Virus record (IMG/VR): IMGVR_UViG_3300041955_000110
Location: 1-46,583 of that record
From: a virus
DNA length: 46,583 nucleotides
Strand: one strand, 5' to 3'
The notes under the pieces are model-generated. The model worked only from the letters and a program-made list of their open reading frames with translations, was not told the origin of the DNA and did no database searches. A program made the translations under genes and the position numbers. Positions 5,661-13,708 of the stretch are shown one piece after another; within the stretch, counting starts at the first letter, position 1, and each line of letters begins with the position of its first letter.

Positions 5661-7300
5661 AACTCGACTATAACAGCAGGCGCGACACGTTTTTCTTGCG
5701 GGTCCCGCGAGATCGGCCTCTGCATGCTTTCATCAATGAGCATGGGCTTGATTTCTCAAATACTGCCTCCAGCGAAAAGGAGGCAGTCCTTTTCACCAAA
5801 GACCCTTTCGCTGCTGCAGCCTTTGAGGGGTGCGCCACCGATGCAGCGCTGCTGAAGCTGGCGCCGATCCTCTTCGAGATCAACGAAAGCTGGAGGGCTA
5901 CCTCGAATGCTCACATCGCTTGCCCCGCGGACAAGGAGCTTTGGCCGTTTCAGAAGGCAAACATTGAGTATGCCTTACGGCGCCGCAATACGCTTGTGGG
6001 AGATCAGCCTGGGTTGGGGAAGACTGAGACTGCGATTTGCTATGCGAATGAAATCCAGGCGAAGCGTATTCTCGTTATTTGCCCGGCGCAGATAAGGCTC
6101 CAGTGGCAGACGCGCATCCGGGAATGGTCAACGATGGCCCGGCCGATCATCTATCCGATCTTGAAGGGCGCCAATGGGGTCCACCCGCACGCGAACTGGA
6201 CTATCGTTTCCTACGATTTGGCGAGAACGCCCGCAATCGGGAAGGCTTTAGCACAAGGAGAGTACGATGTCGGCATCATCGATGAGCCGCACTATCTCAA
6301 AGAGAGCGACACACAGAGGACCCGCGCCATCTTCGGAGGAGGAAAATCTCCTGCATTTGTTCCGCTTGCTGAACGCTGCGAAAGCATCCTTGGTCTTACC
6401 GGCACTCCTCTCCCCAACCGTCCACGCGAAGCTTACACGCTTGCTCGCGGCTTGTGTTGGGACAGTATTGATTGGATGTCTGAAGAAAAATTTAGGGAGC
6501 GATTTAATCCTTCCGTACGATTTGAAGTTATCGATCATGAGGGCCGACGAAAATGGCATATTGACGAGCGCTCAGGAAGGCATGCAGAGCTTCAGAATAG
6601 GCTGAGAGCCAATTTCATGTGCCGGCATATGAAGCGCGGTCCCCGCGGGGTCATGAGCCAACTGAAGATGCCTGAGTTCGATCTGATCTATGTGGAGGAA
6701 ACCGATGCAATCAAGCAAGCAATCAAAGCTGAAAGCCTCCTCCAGATCGACCCGGATACAATCGAGGACAACATTGATACCTTCGGAGGAGAGATTGCAA
6801 CTGTCAGGCGTCTTATGGGGATCGCGCTTGCGCCCCAGGTCGCTGATTACATTCACATGCTCTTTGAACAGGGCGAAGAGAAGCTCGTAGTGTTCGCTTG
6901 GCATATCGAGGTGCTCGACATCCTCCAGCGCGAACTTCATGAACATGGCATCGTGCGGATCGACGGCAGGACCGGAGCGGCCAAGAAGGATGCCCTGGTG
7001 CAGAAATTTGTCCATGATCCGAATTGCCATCTGGCTATAGGCAACATTCTTTCGATGGGGACTGGCACCGATGGGCTTCAGGAAGTATGTAACCACGGCT
7101 TAATCGCGGAGCCGGATTGGGTGCCAGGGAATAATATCCAGGCGTTCGACCGGCTCGACCGGGGAGGGCAAAAGATGGCTGTGCAAGGTGACATCTTCGT
7201 AGCTCCTAATTCGATTGCCGCTAAGGTGTTGGGTTCTGCACTTCGCAAGAACCAGACGATCCATAAGAGCCTTGATTTCAGACAGGAGGATGCAGCATGA
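5657..7300 (+). CDS. SNF2-type superfamily 2 DNA helicase/translocase (547 aa)
   Basis: The GTG at 5657 overlaps the previous TGA. Motifs in order: a Q-like WPFQKANIEYAL (96-107), Walker A GDQPGLGKT (115-123), Ia ICPAQIRLQW, II DEPH (209-212, in place of DEAH), III LTGTPLPNRP, and near the C-terminus VVFAWH, RIDGRTG and DRLDRGGQ (motif VI). The short form without accessory domains is typical of phage-encoded SMARCAL1/HARP-like enzymes that remodel forks or anneal strands. An N-terminal domain of about 90 residues, not recognised, precedes the motor. It sits between the primase and the polymerase, consistent with replication or recombination. Confidence 0.9.
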   Translation: MKLDYNSRRDTFFLRVPRDRPLHAFINEHGLDFSNTASSEKEAVLFTKDPFAAAAFEGCATDAALLKLAPILFEINESWRATSNAHIACPADKELWPFQKANIEYALRRRNTLVGDQPGLGKTETAICYANEIQAKRILVICPAQIRLQWQTRIREWSTMARPIIYPILKGANGVHPHANWTIVSYDLARTPAIGKALAQGEYDVGIIDEPHYLKESDTQRTRAIFGGGKSPAFVPLAERCESILGLTGTPLPNRPREAYTLARGLCWDSIDWMSEEKFRERFNPSVRFEVIDHEGRRKWHIDERSGRHAELQNRLRANFMCRHMKRGPRGVMSQLKMPEFDLIYVEETDAIKQAIKAESLLQIDPDTIEDNIDTFGGEIATVRRLMGIALAPQVADYIHMLFEQGEEKLVVFAWHIEVLDILQRELHEHGIVRIDGRTGAAKKDALVQKFVHDPNCHLAIGNILSMGTGTDGLQEVCNHGLIAEPDWVPGNNIQAFDRLDRGGQKMAVQGDIFVAPNSIAAKVLGSALRKNQTIHKSLDFRQEDAA

Positions 7301-7425
7301 GATTACTTTTATGGGTTCCATGGGCAATTGTGTTTGCTGGAGGAAATGCAATCATGAAAGAAATTGATGCAATGCGCTGTCCTTGTGGGCTGCCGTTTAT
7401 TCTTTATCTAGGAGATGCAGTATGA
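7297..7425 (+). CDS. Microprotein with hydrophobic N-terminus (42 aa)
   Basis: ATGA overlaps at both ends couple it to the helicase and to the next gene. An N-terminal hydrophobic segment (LLLWVPWAIVFAGG) is followed by a CPCG pair. It may be a small membrane protein; no family known. Confidence 0.5.
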   Translation: MRLLLWVPWAIVFAGGNAIMKEIDAMRCPCGLPFILYLGDAV

Positions 7426-7634
7426 TCATCCCGAGCAGAAAGTTTGCCAGTGAAGGAGCTATCTCTGTGACCCCGACTGCCAGCGGGGCCAGATTGGAAA
7501 TCCGGGATGGCAATACCGGAGTGACCGCTGGCGGCTTTCTTGACAATGAGCAACTTTTGGCGTTTGGTAAGAAGTGCATCGAGACTGCGAACCGATCTAG
7601 TCCTAACAAGCTGATTATCCCTGGAGGCCGCTGA
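7422..7634 (+). CDS. Small hypothetical protein (70 aa)
   Basis: Start fixed by the ATGA overlap and the GGAG upstream. The pattern is beta-strand rich (SVTPTASGARLEIRDG, GVTAGGFLDN), then a helix with LLAFGKKCIETA. No family recognised. Confidence 0.6.
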   Translation: MIIPSRKFASEGAISVTPTASGARLEIRDGNTGVTAGGFLDNEQLLAFGKKCIETANRSSPNKLIIPGGR

Positions 7635-7774
7635 TGCAGCGTCAATGCTATCTAGTGAAGGTCGGGCAGACGACGGAGCCGCATAAGCGCGCAAAGCGCC
7701 CTGTTGTGGTGAAGCATTTCACTCACTTCAACAAGTCTCGACCTGGACGAAAGATACGAGAGAAACAGGCTTGA
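7634..7774 (+). CDS. Small basic protein (46 aa)
   Basis: TGATG overlap and a GGAGG ribosome site support it. It is strongly basic (HKRAKRPVVVK, RPGRKIREK), which suggests nucleic-acid contact. Its stop codon overlaps the -35 box of the promoter at 7771. Confidence 0.55.
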   Translation: MQRQCYLVKVGQTTEPHKRAKRPVVVKHFTHFNKSRPGRKIREKQA

Positions 7775-7799
7775 CATAGCTTTTGATCAGGGCTATGTC
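7771..7799 (+). promoter_or_regulatory. Promoter overlapped by an 8-bp inverted repeat
   Basis: TTGACA at 7771-7776, a 17-bp spacer and TATGTC at 7794-7799. GACATAGC (7773-7780) and GCTATGTC (7792-7799) are exact complements, so one dyad covers both promoter elements. This is a good candidate for a repressor-controlled promoter. It could also be an RNA hairpin of the upstream transcript. Confidence 0.5.
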
Positions 7800-7953
7800 A
7801 TGCGGGCTGACCCCATGAGGGGATACGGTGCGGTCTGGAGCGTACCCGGCATTACTAACCGGCAAACTCAGGATCGATAACATCGGACAAAACAGCAGAA
7901 AGCGCACTGCTGACTTGGTATAGTCCAAGCGGCTCGCTGAATTGGAGAGCAAG
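7800..7953 (+). other. Short leader region without a confident gene
   Basis: A 26-codon ORF at 7800-7880 (starting MRADPMRGYG) has no clear ribosome site. The region has small complementary runs and may be an untranslated leader for the genes at 7954 and 8031. Confidence 0.35.
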
Positions 7954-8028
7954 ATGGTTGCTGTCGTCTGCATTGGTCTTGCTCTATGGGCTCTAGTTTT
8001 GCTGGTACATCTTACAACGGAGGACTGA
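7954..8028 (+). CDS. Membrane microprotein (24 aa)
   Basis: ATG at 7954 with TTGGAGAG upstream. Nearly the whole product is one hydrophobic helix (VAVVCIGLALWALVLLVHL), ending in TTED. The last codons overlap the ribosome site (GGAGG) of the next gene. Its strong hydrophobicity and ribosome site argue for a real gene despite its size. Confidence 0.5.
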   Translation: MVAVVCIGLALWALVLLVHLTTED

Positions 8029-8030
8029 CA

Positions 8031-8651
8031 ATGGGACATATCACTGGAGGTAGTGTCACGTTCGGCCGCACAATTCAGCCGGCGCAATACGAGAGTAAGA
8101 AATCGGAGGTGACTGTCACCTTTGCGGTGGCCGAGAATGAGACCCGCGCCCAGGCTCAGGCCCTGCTCGACGGTGCCGCCAGCATGGCGCAGACGAAGGC
8201 TTTGGAGCTTGTCGGGCTCAAGCCGGCGAAGGTCGAGCCCAAGGTTGAGGAGCCCAAGGCTGATCCTCTCGCCAAGGTCGTGGACGAAGAGCGGCCGGGC
8301 TCCAAGCGCAGCCCAGGGCGCCCCCCGAAGGCCGCTGAGAAGCCCCCGGAGACCCCGGCCGAGGACCCGCTCGCGCTCGCAGAGAGCACTGCGGAAGCTG
8401 CCAACGAGGCGGCAGAGGCGGCGCAGCACAAGGATGCTGACGAAGACTTGCTTGCCGGCGCCGCGGCTCCGCAGCCGATTAGCGACAAGGAAATCCTCGA
8501 CGCCGTGACCAAGAAAATGGCCGAGATCAGCAACGGTCCCGCCATCAAGGCTGTCCGGGAGAAGTTCGTGCAGACGCCGAAGGGTGTCCGGGACATTCCA
8601 CAGGAGAAGCGCAAGGAGTTCCTGGAGGAGCTTGCGAAGCTGAAGAAGTGA
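8031..8651 (+). CDS. Hypothetical protein with Ala/Glu/Lys-rich linker (206 aa)
   Basis: Start at 8031 with GGAGG seven bases upstream. Residues 1-60 form a compact domain (GSVTFGRTIQPAQYESKKSEVTVTF) of a type common near phage single-strand-binding genes. A low-complexity linker follows with an AT-hook-like GRPPKA, and the C-terminus is a charged helix (ILDAVTKKMAEI...EFLEELAKLKK). It precedes the DUF2800 nuclease and the ssDNA-binding protein, so a recombination or replication accessory role is likely. A named function would be a guess. Confidence 0.75.
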   Translation: MGHITGGSVTFGRTIQPAQYESKKSEVTVTFAVAENETRAQAQALLDGAASMAQTKALELVGLKPAKVEPKVEEPKADPLAKVVDEERPGSKRSPGRPPKAAEKPPETPAEDPLALAESTAEAANEAAEAAQHKDADEDLLAGAAAPQPISDKEILDAVTKKMAEISNGPAIKAVREKFVQTPKGVRDIPQEKRKEFLEELAKLKK

Positions 8652-8740
8652 ATAACGAACGGGCGGTTTACGGAGAGGGATGCCGTGAGATCCGGCTAGA
8701 AAACCCACCGTTAGAGGTGACGCTCCAAACTATGATGTAG
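8648..8740 (+). CDS. Possible coupled small ORF (30 aa)
   Basis: The GTG overlaps the previous TGA (GTGA). The product reads like folded protein (REIRLENPPLEVTLQ), but it is short and has no independent support. Confidence 0.4.
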   Translation: MNNERAVYGEGCREIRLENPPLEVTLQTMM

Positions 8741-8778
8741 GTGGAACCTTTTAATTCCTGCGAACTCTGGAGGGTTCA

Positions 8779-9924
8779 ATGGCAACTGAGCAGAGACCAG
8801 CACATTCGCCTCTTGGCGCATCTGGCGCAGAGAGGTGGATGAATTGCGCCGGCAGTGTAGCCCTGCTGCGTGAACTGAAGTTCGATAGCACAGATGATCC
8901 TGACTATCGAACTCTCGGCACTGCGGCGCATGAAGCCGCTTGCAAAGCGCTCATGGAACATCTAGAGCCTTGGGAACTCGTCGGGCAGACATTCGGCTAC
9001 CATGTCTTCGATCAGAATATGCACGATGCCGTGCTGATGTATGTCAACGAGTGCCGGCAGATCAAAGAGGAGTTTCCAGATGGTCGAGAGTTCATCGAGC
9101 ATAAGATCGATGCCCCCGAGTTTCATCACGAATTTTATGGTACTACGGATTGGGGATACCTCGTTGGCCGACGCCTTTTTGTACGAGATTACAAGCATGG
9201 CGAAGGGATCGCGGTCGATGTCGAATGGAACCCTCAAATTATGTATTACGCTTGGGGCCTCCTCCGAAACCTCCCGGACGTTGATCGAGTTTCACTTGGC
9301 ATCGTCCAGCCTAGAGCGTTTCATGGGGATGGCCCGATCCGAGTGTGGGAACTGGACGCTGATCAAATACGCGCGTGGGCCATTGACACCCTCAAACCTG
9401 CTATGGATCGCACCGAGCTTGACCATGATCTTAATGCAGGGAAGTGGTGCCGCTTCTGTCCCGCGAAATTGGTCTGTCCTCTCATGCAAAGTCTATTCGG
9501 CGCCGCCATGCAAACCGACCCGAAGCAAGCGGGAAGCCTTTCTGATGAAGCTCTTGGACGCAGCTACCAATATATTCCAGCGGTGAAGATGTTCATCAAA
9601 GCGATGGAAGAGGAGACCTTCCGCAGATTGAATTCTGGCCACACAGTCCCCTTCACGAAGCTCGTGCAGCAGAAGGCCAATCGAGTGTGGAAGGAGGGCG
9701 CAGTAACCCGCCTTGTCTCAGCGCTAGGCCAGGATGCCTATACGAAGCCAGAGATCAAGTCGCCGCCGCAGATTGAGGCATTGGGACAGGTAGGCAAGGA
9801 ACTTGCAAAGGAGCTTGCCTATAAGCCTGATGCAGGCTTCACTGTCGCCGGCCTGGACGATAAGCGACATGCCGTAATCGTGAAGACGGTGCAGGAGACT
9901 TTTGCCGGCGCTGCGTCGGCCTAA
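8779..9924 (+). CDS. DUF2800 family PD-(D/E)XK nuclease, Cas4/RecB-like (381 aa)
   Basis: ATG at 8779 after GGAGGG. The nuclease core shows D124 in GTTDWGYLV and D137-Y-K139 in VRDYKHG. A lone N-terminal cysteine (C23, NCAGS) and a C-terminal cluster C224-C227-C233 (WCRFCPAKLVC) are laid out like the iron-sulphur site of Cas4/AddB-type nucleases. DUF2800 proteins are usually found next to phage ssDNA-binding proteins and DNA polymerases, as here. The expected activity is DNA end processing in recombination or replication; its exact substrate is unknown. Confidence 0.88.
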   Translation: MATEQRPAHSPLGASGAERWMNCAGSVALLRELKFDSTDDPDYRTLGTAAHEAACKALMEHLEPWELVGQTFGYHVFDQNMHDAVLMYVNECRQIKEEFPDGREFIEHKIDAPEFHHEFYGTTDWGYLVGRRLFVRDYKHGEGIAVDVEWNPQIMYYAWGLLRNLPDVDRVSLGIVQPRAFHGDGPIRVWELDADQIRAWAIDTLKPAMDRTELDHDLNAGKWCRFCPAKLVCPLMQSLFGAAMQTDPKQAGSLSDEALGRSYQYIPAVKMFIKAMEEETFRRLNSGHTVPFTKLVQQKANRVWKEGAVTRLVSALGQDAYTKPEIKSPPQIEALGQVGKELAKELAYKPDAGFTVAGLDDKRHAVIVKTVQETFAGAASA

Positions 9925-10062
9925 CTATGATCCATGCTTATCCGGTTGCCACACACAAACGCTGAGACCTACTAGATGTTGAAGAAAGGCCCGACCATCA
10001 TCCCACGTAACAACCCACAAGTCGCCGTCGCAATGCAACGCGCGGCGGAAAGGAGAAAGACC
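9925..10062 (+). other. Short non-coding gap
   Basis: In-frame codons from 9976 extend the next ORF upstream but lack a ribosome site. I see no convincing promoter or structure here. Confidence 0.4.
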
Positions 10063-10257
10063 ATGCAGCCACATCAGCAACGTGTTGTTGACGAGAAAAA
10101 GGAGTTGGACGAAAAACTCGACCGGCTCAAAGCCTTTATCGATACCAATCCGACCTTCAAAACGCTGCACGAAGATGAGCGCGGGCGCTTGAACCGTCAA
10201 TTCGACGTGATGGCGGAATATTCGAGCATCCTATCCCAGCGGATCACCGCGTTTTAG
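10063..10257 (+). CDS. crAss001_48-related small helical protein (64 aa)
   Basis: ATG at 10063 is chosen over 10 or more codons of upstream extension because AAGGAG sits at 10046-10051. The sequence (PHQQRVVDEKKELDEKLDRLKAFI...FKTL..DERGRLNRQFDVMAEYSSILSQRI) is the recognisable short two-helix family common in phages and linked to crAss001_48. Role unknown. Confidence 0.8.
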   Translation: MQPHQQRVVDEKKELDEKLDRLKAFIDTNPTFKTLHEDERGRLNRQFDVMAEYSSILSQRITAF

Positions 10258-10289
10258 CAACACAAGAGCTGGCGATGGATTTTTCGGTG

Positions 10290-10334
10290 GCTCTTGTCAA
10301 TGCTCTTGACAATGAGGACTACTGGCGCTAAATT
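10290..10334 (+). promoter_or_regulatory. Strong sigma-70-type promoter with repeat operators for ssb/polymerase genes
   Basis: TTGACA (10306-10311), a 17-bp spacer and TAAATT (10329-10334) give a near-consensus promoter 45 bases before the ssDNA-binding gene. Two 12-mers in tandem, GCTCTTGTCAAT (10290) and GCTCTTGACAAT (10302), differ at one base. TTGTCAA and TTGACAA also form a 7-bp inverted repeat around the -35 box. ACAAGAGC at 10262-10269 is a further inverted partner of the first 12-mer. Confidence 0.7.
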
Positions 10335-10378
10335 ATCCGCTTCTAACGTAAGTCCAACGCAAGCCAAAGGAGAGATCA

Positions 10379-11059
10379 ATGGCTGAGAATACGGAAGTCA
10401 GTGGCATCGTCCACATCATGATCCCTGTCGTCATCGGGGTCTGCAACCTCCACACTCCCAAGAAGTACGAAGGCAAAGGCGAGGAGAAGTACGGGGCGAC
10501 GTTCGTTATGCCCCCGGACCATCCAGACCTGAAGCCCATCAAGGATCGCATCGTCGCGTTGATCAAGGCCAAGTGGCCGACGCTCGACATCGGCGCCGCG
10601 ATCAAGGGTGGCAACCTCATGCTGCCGTACCAGACTGGCGAGCGCGCGGTTGCGAAGTATCTTGCGAACCTCGCCAAGAAGGGCAAGCAGCCGAATGATC
10701 GGCTGGACTGGCTCAAGGGCCAGATCGTGCTGAAGGCTTCGAGCAAATATCAGCCGCAGCTTTCGGTGATCCAGAACGGCAAAGTCTCGGCCGCGCTAGA
10801 AGGCGCCGCGATCACGGCATTCAAGGGCAAGTTCTTCACCGGGGCGGAAGCCTTGGTCGAACTCAACTTGAAAGCCTATGACGCAATCAATGATGGCTCG
10901 AAGCCGGGCATCACTGCCTATCTCTCGACCGTCGTTGTGACCGGCAAAGGCACCCGGCGTGGGGGTGGCGTCGATCCCTCGATTGCTTTCGCGTCCTATA
11001 AGGGCTCTGTAAGCAACGAGGACCCGACTGCCGGCATGGATGATGAAATTCCCTTCTGA
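10379..11059 (+). CDS. Single-stranded DNA-binding protein, Enc34/DUF2815 type (226 aa)
   Basis: ATG at 10379 with AAAGGAGAG upstream. An OB-fold-like body (residues about 8-200, with YGATFVMPPDHPDL and the KPGITAYLSTVVVTGKGTRRGGG segment) is typical of DUF2815 phage SSBs. The protein ends in an acidic tip, GMDDEIPF, the partner-binding tail of such proteins. It binds and protects single-stranded DNA during phage replication and would recruit polymerase or nuclease. It is followed by the DNA polymerase, after a hairpin. Confidence 0.88.
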   Translation: MAENTEVSGIVHIMIPVVIGVCNLHTPKKYEGKGEEKYGATFVMPPDHPDLKPIKDRIVALIKAKWPTLDIGAAIKGGNLMLPYQTGERAVAKYLANLAKKGKQPNDRLDWLKGQIVLKASSKYQPQLSVIQNGKVSAALEGAAITAFKGKFFTGAEALVELNLKAYDAINDGSKPGITAYLSTVVVTGKGTRRGGGVDPSIAFASYKGSVSNEDPTAGMDDEIPF

Positions 11060-11088
11060 GTTGCGACAGAGATCGATAGGAAGGGATA

Positions 11089-11135
11089 GGGGTCGAGGGG
11101 CAAAAACTTAGTGGCATAGTCCCTCCCTCGACCCC
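11089..11135 (+). promoter_or_regulatory. 11-bp perfect stem-loop between ssb and polymerase genes
   Basis: GGGGTCGAGGG (11089-11099) pairs exactly with CCCTCGACCCC (11125-11135) across a 25-base loop. There is no U-run after it, so it is more likely an attenuator, RNA-processing or stability element than a simple terminator. It could set the SSB-to-polymerase ratio. Confidence 0.6.
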
Positions 11136-11153
11136 GCACATCTTAGAGGCTAA

Positions 11154-13169
11154 ATGCTCTCATATCGCGTCGGAGACTTCGAGACGTTCTCGGCCGTCGA
11201 TGTTGCGGAAGTAGGAGCTTGGCGATATGCAGAAGACCCCACCACAGAAATCCTTAGCTTCGGATACGGAGCTTTCCTTACTGGACCCAGAACTATATGG
11301 CATCCAGGAGACCCCTTGGATGAACTTCGATCTCTGGCCCTTGACGCATCTATCATTTGGATCGCATTCAATTGTCAATTTGAGAAAGCTATATGGCGCC
11401 GGATCATGATGCCTGAGTTCGGGCTCCCAGACATTCCGAATAAGCGTTGGCACGACATCCAGGCGGTCGCCGCAATGAAGGTGCTGCCGCAGAACTTGGA
11501 GGACCTAGCTGCCCTCTTAAAACTGAAGAACCAAAAGGATATGGAGGGCAACAAGATCATGCGCTCCCTGTCTCACGCTAGAAAGGATGGAAGCTATGAC
11601 CGATCAGCCGCAACACTTCACGCATCCGACCGTTATTGCGATCAGGATGTTGCTACAGAGATCGAGGCTCACGAGAGGCTTGGATGGCTTCCTCCAGGCG
11701 AGAGGCTGGTTTGGCAACTCAATCAACGTGTCAATGAGCGCGGAATGCGGCTCGATCTCCCTTATATCCGAGCCTGCAAAGCAGTCGTGGATAAAGCGTC
11801 TCCTCCGCTATTACGAGAGTTTGCCGCATTAACCGGAGGGCTCAAGCCGGGGCAGGTCGCCAAGGTCCGAGTATGGCTAGATGAGCATGGCGTCTCCCTC
11901 CCCGATCTTCGCAAGGAGACTGTGAAGGAAGTTCTGGGCAAGAGCATCGATGGAGAGGAAGATGAAAGTCTTAGCGATTACGTTCCTGACACTGCTGACA
12001 GCCATATGCGCCATATTGGGCACGACTGCTTTCGTGCTCTGGAAATCAAGCAACTCGTCGGAGCCTCCTCAATCAAGAAGCTTGACCGGATGCTTCAATG
12101 TGTCTGTTCGGATGGGATCGTCCGCGGAACCCTCCAATATCATGGGACTGGACCGGGTAGGTCCGCTGGTCGTTTGCTTCAGCCCCATAACTTCCCGAAG
12201 CCGACGCTGAAGGCTGATGACGAACTGATCGATTACGAATTGATCGTCCGGGCGATCATGTCGGAAGACCCGGACTTCATCGCTGAGACAATCGGGCCGC
12301 CGATTGAGACGGTCGTAGGAGGGCTTCGTCATGCTCTTATTGCGCGCCCTGGATGCGAGTATGTTTCCGGGGACTACTCTGGCATACAAGCTCGTCTGGT
12401 GCTCGCGCTTGCCGGCCAACATGACAAGACAGCCCTCATGGCTTCCGGGGCCGATGTCTATTGCGACATGGCAGAACGAATTTTTAAGAGACCTATTGAC
12501 AAACACAAAGACCCTTGGGAACGCGGAATTGGGAAGAACTCCGTTCTCGGGCTTGGGTTCCAGATGGGGGCTAAAACCTTCTGGAGCAAATACAGCAAAG
12601 ACCAAACCCTAGAGTTCTGCGAGAATGTCGTTCGCACCTATCGCAAAGAATGGGCTCCGCAAGTTCCCTTCGTTTGGTATGGGCTCCAGGATGCTGCAGT
12701 CAATACAGTCTGGTCCGGGAAAGCACATGAAGCCTACGGAGTTCTCTATCAGATGGAAGACATTTGGCTCTCTGCACGCTTACCCTCTGGCCGAAAGATG
12801 TGGTATGCTTTTCCACAGAAGACACGCCGACCGATGCCTTGGGATGTGAATGACATTCGGCCAGGGTTTAGCTACTGCGCCACCAAGCAGGGCCGCTGGA
12901 TCAGGATCGACGCCTTCGGAGGGCAATTGACAGAGAACGTGATCATGGGTATGGAGCGGGACCTGATGACCGCGGCCATGATCAAGTGCGAGCAGAATGG
13001 GATGCCGATTGTGCTGGAGGTCCACGATGAGATCGTCACGGAACCCGAGATTAGCAAGGCCGATCCGAAGGCATTCAAACAGATAATGCTTGACGTGGAC
13101 CCCTGGGCTCGTGCTATACAAGTGCCGATCAACGTGGACATCTGGCAAGCGGAGCGGTATCGCAAATGA
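11154..13169 (+). CDS. Family A DNA polymerase with 3'-5' exonuclease (671 aa)
   Basis: TAGAGG lies upstream of the ATG. Exonuclease motifs: DFET (8-11), NCQFEKAIW, and YCDQDV with its Tyr-x3-Asp. Polymerase motif A is SGDYSGIQARL (D407), motif B is RGIGKNSVLGLGFQMG, and motif C is VHDE (H624-E626). It lacks a 5'-3' exonuclease domain. This is the replicative polymerase of the phage. The O-helix motif ends in FQMG where Pol I has a tyrosine-containing YG, which is usual in this group of phage enzymes but worth noting for nucleotide selectivity. ATGA overlap with the next gene. Confidence 0.95.
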   Translation: MLSYRVGDFETFSAVDVAEVGAWRYAEDPTTEILSFGYGAFLTGPRTIWHPGDPLDELRSLALDASIIWIAFNCQFEKAIWRRIMMPEFGLPDIPNKRWHDIQAVAAMKVLPQNLEDLAALLKLKNQKDMEGNKIMRSLSHARKDGSYDRSAATLHASDRYCDQDVATEIEAHERLGWLPPGERLVWQLNQRVNERGMRLDLPYIRACKAVVDKASPPLLREFAALTGGLKPGQVAKVRVWLDEHGVSLPDLRKETVKEVLGKSIDGEEDESLSDYVPDTADSHMRHIGHDCFRALEIKQLVGASSIKKLDRMLQCVCSDGIVRGTLQYHGTGPGRSAGRLLQPHNFPKPTLKADDELIDYELIVRAIMSEDPDFIAETIGPPIETVVGGLRHALIARPGCEYVSGDYSGIQARLVLALAGQHDKTALMASGADVYCDMAERIFKRPIDKHKDPWERGIGKNSVLGLGFQMGAKTFWSKYSKDQTLEFCENVVRTYRKEWAPQVPFVWYGLQDAAVNTVWSGKAHEAYGVLYQMEDIWLSARLPSGRKMWYAFPQKTRRPMPWDVNDIRPGFSYCATKQGRWIRIDAFGGQLTENVIMGMERDLMTAAMIKCEQNGMPIVLEVHDEIVTEPEISKADPKAFKQIMLDVDPWARAIQVPINVDIWQAERYRK

Positions 13170-13708
13170 TCTCGTTGGTCCGCATAGCTAAATCTGATCC
13201 CCAACTTAAACTATGGATGGCGGACCATTATTCTGCCCCGAAGGGATTTGTCGGGCGTCAATTGATCTACAAGATTTTTGTAGGAGAGAGATGTTATGGG
13301 GCTACAGCCGCTGGCTCTGCTACTCGATTTCTCCCCGGCCGCGAAGAATTTTTTGGGCACCAAATTCCACTCAATAATTTAGTCAACAACACCTTCTTTC
13401 ATTTAGTTCGGGAAGATAAGTATCCTTTCCGAAACTTTGCAACAAAAGTAGTTGCATTCTGGCGTCGGATGATGCAGGAAGAATGGTTGCTGGAATATGG
13501 TTCTCCCGTTGAGGGATTTGAGACCCTTGTAGAATTGCCTCGTACTGGAGAACTATATCGTCGTGATGGCTGGAGTGAGGTTGGGGTGACTAAAGGATAT
13601 ACTTGCAAGCGGGTTGCTGGAAAAGGCACTGATAGCTGGACAGGCAAGCGAGTTTGGGATACTGTCAATCTTCGTCCCAAGAAGGTATTCGTTCGAGGTG
13701 TAGAATGA
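13166..13708 (+). CDS. Mom / DUF4338 (DruA)-like GNAT-fold protein (180 aa)
   Basis: ATGA coupled to the polymerase. The pattern LNNLVNNTFFHL, then ATKVVAFWRR..EEWLLEYGSPVEGFETLVE, then GELYRRDGWSEVGVTKG resembles DUF4338/DruA proteins (VVNN.RF, YG, ETFV, YRAANW.xVG.T). It also resembles, more distantly, the phage Mu Mom family (YQASNW), which acts on adenine in DNA. These resemblances come from motif memory, not a search. A role in modifying phage DNA is plausible given its place directly after the polymerase. Confidence 0.6.
   Translation: MISLVRIAKSDPQLKLWMADHYSAPKGFVGRQLIYKIFVGERCYGATAAGSATRFLPGREEFFGHQIPLNNLVNNTFFHLVREDKYPFRNFATKVVAFWRRMMQEEWLLEYGSPVEGFETLVELPRTGELYRRDGWSEVGVTKGYTCKRVAGKGTDSWTGKRVWDTVNLRPKKVFVRGVE

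Noticed and set aside
7728-8708. 326-codon minus-strand ORF
   Set aside because: Antisense to the gene at 8031, which has a ribosome site and coherent coding; the ORF spans a promoter and has low-complexity Leu/Arg content.
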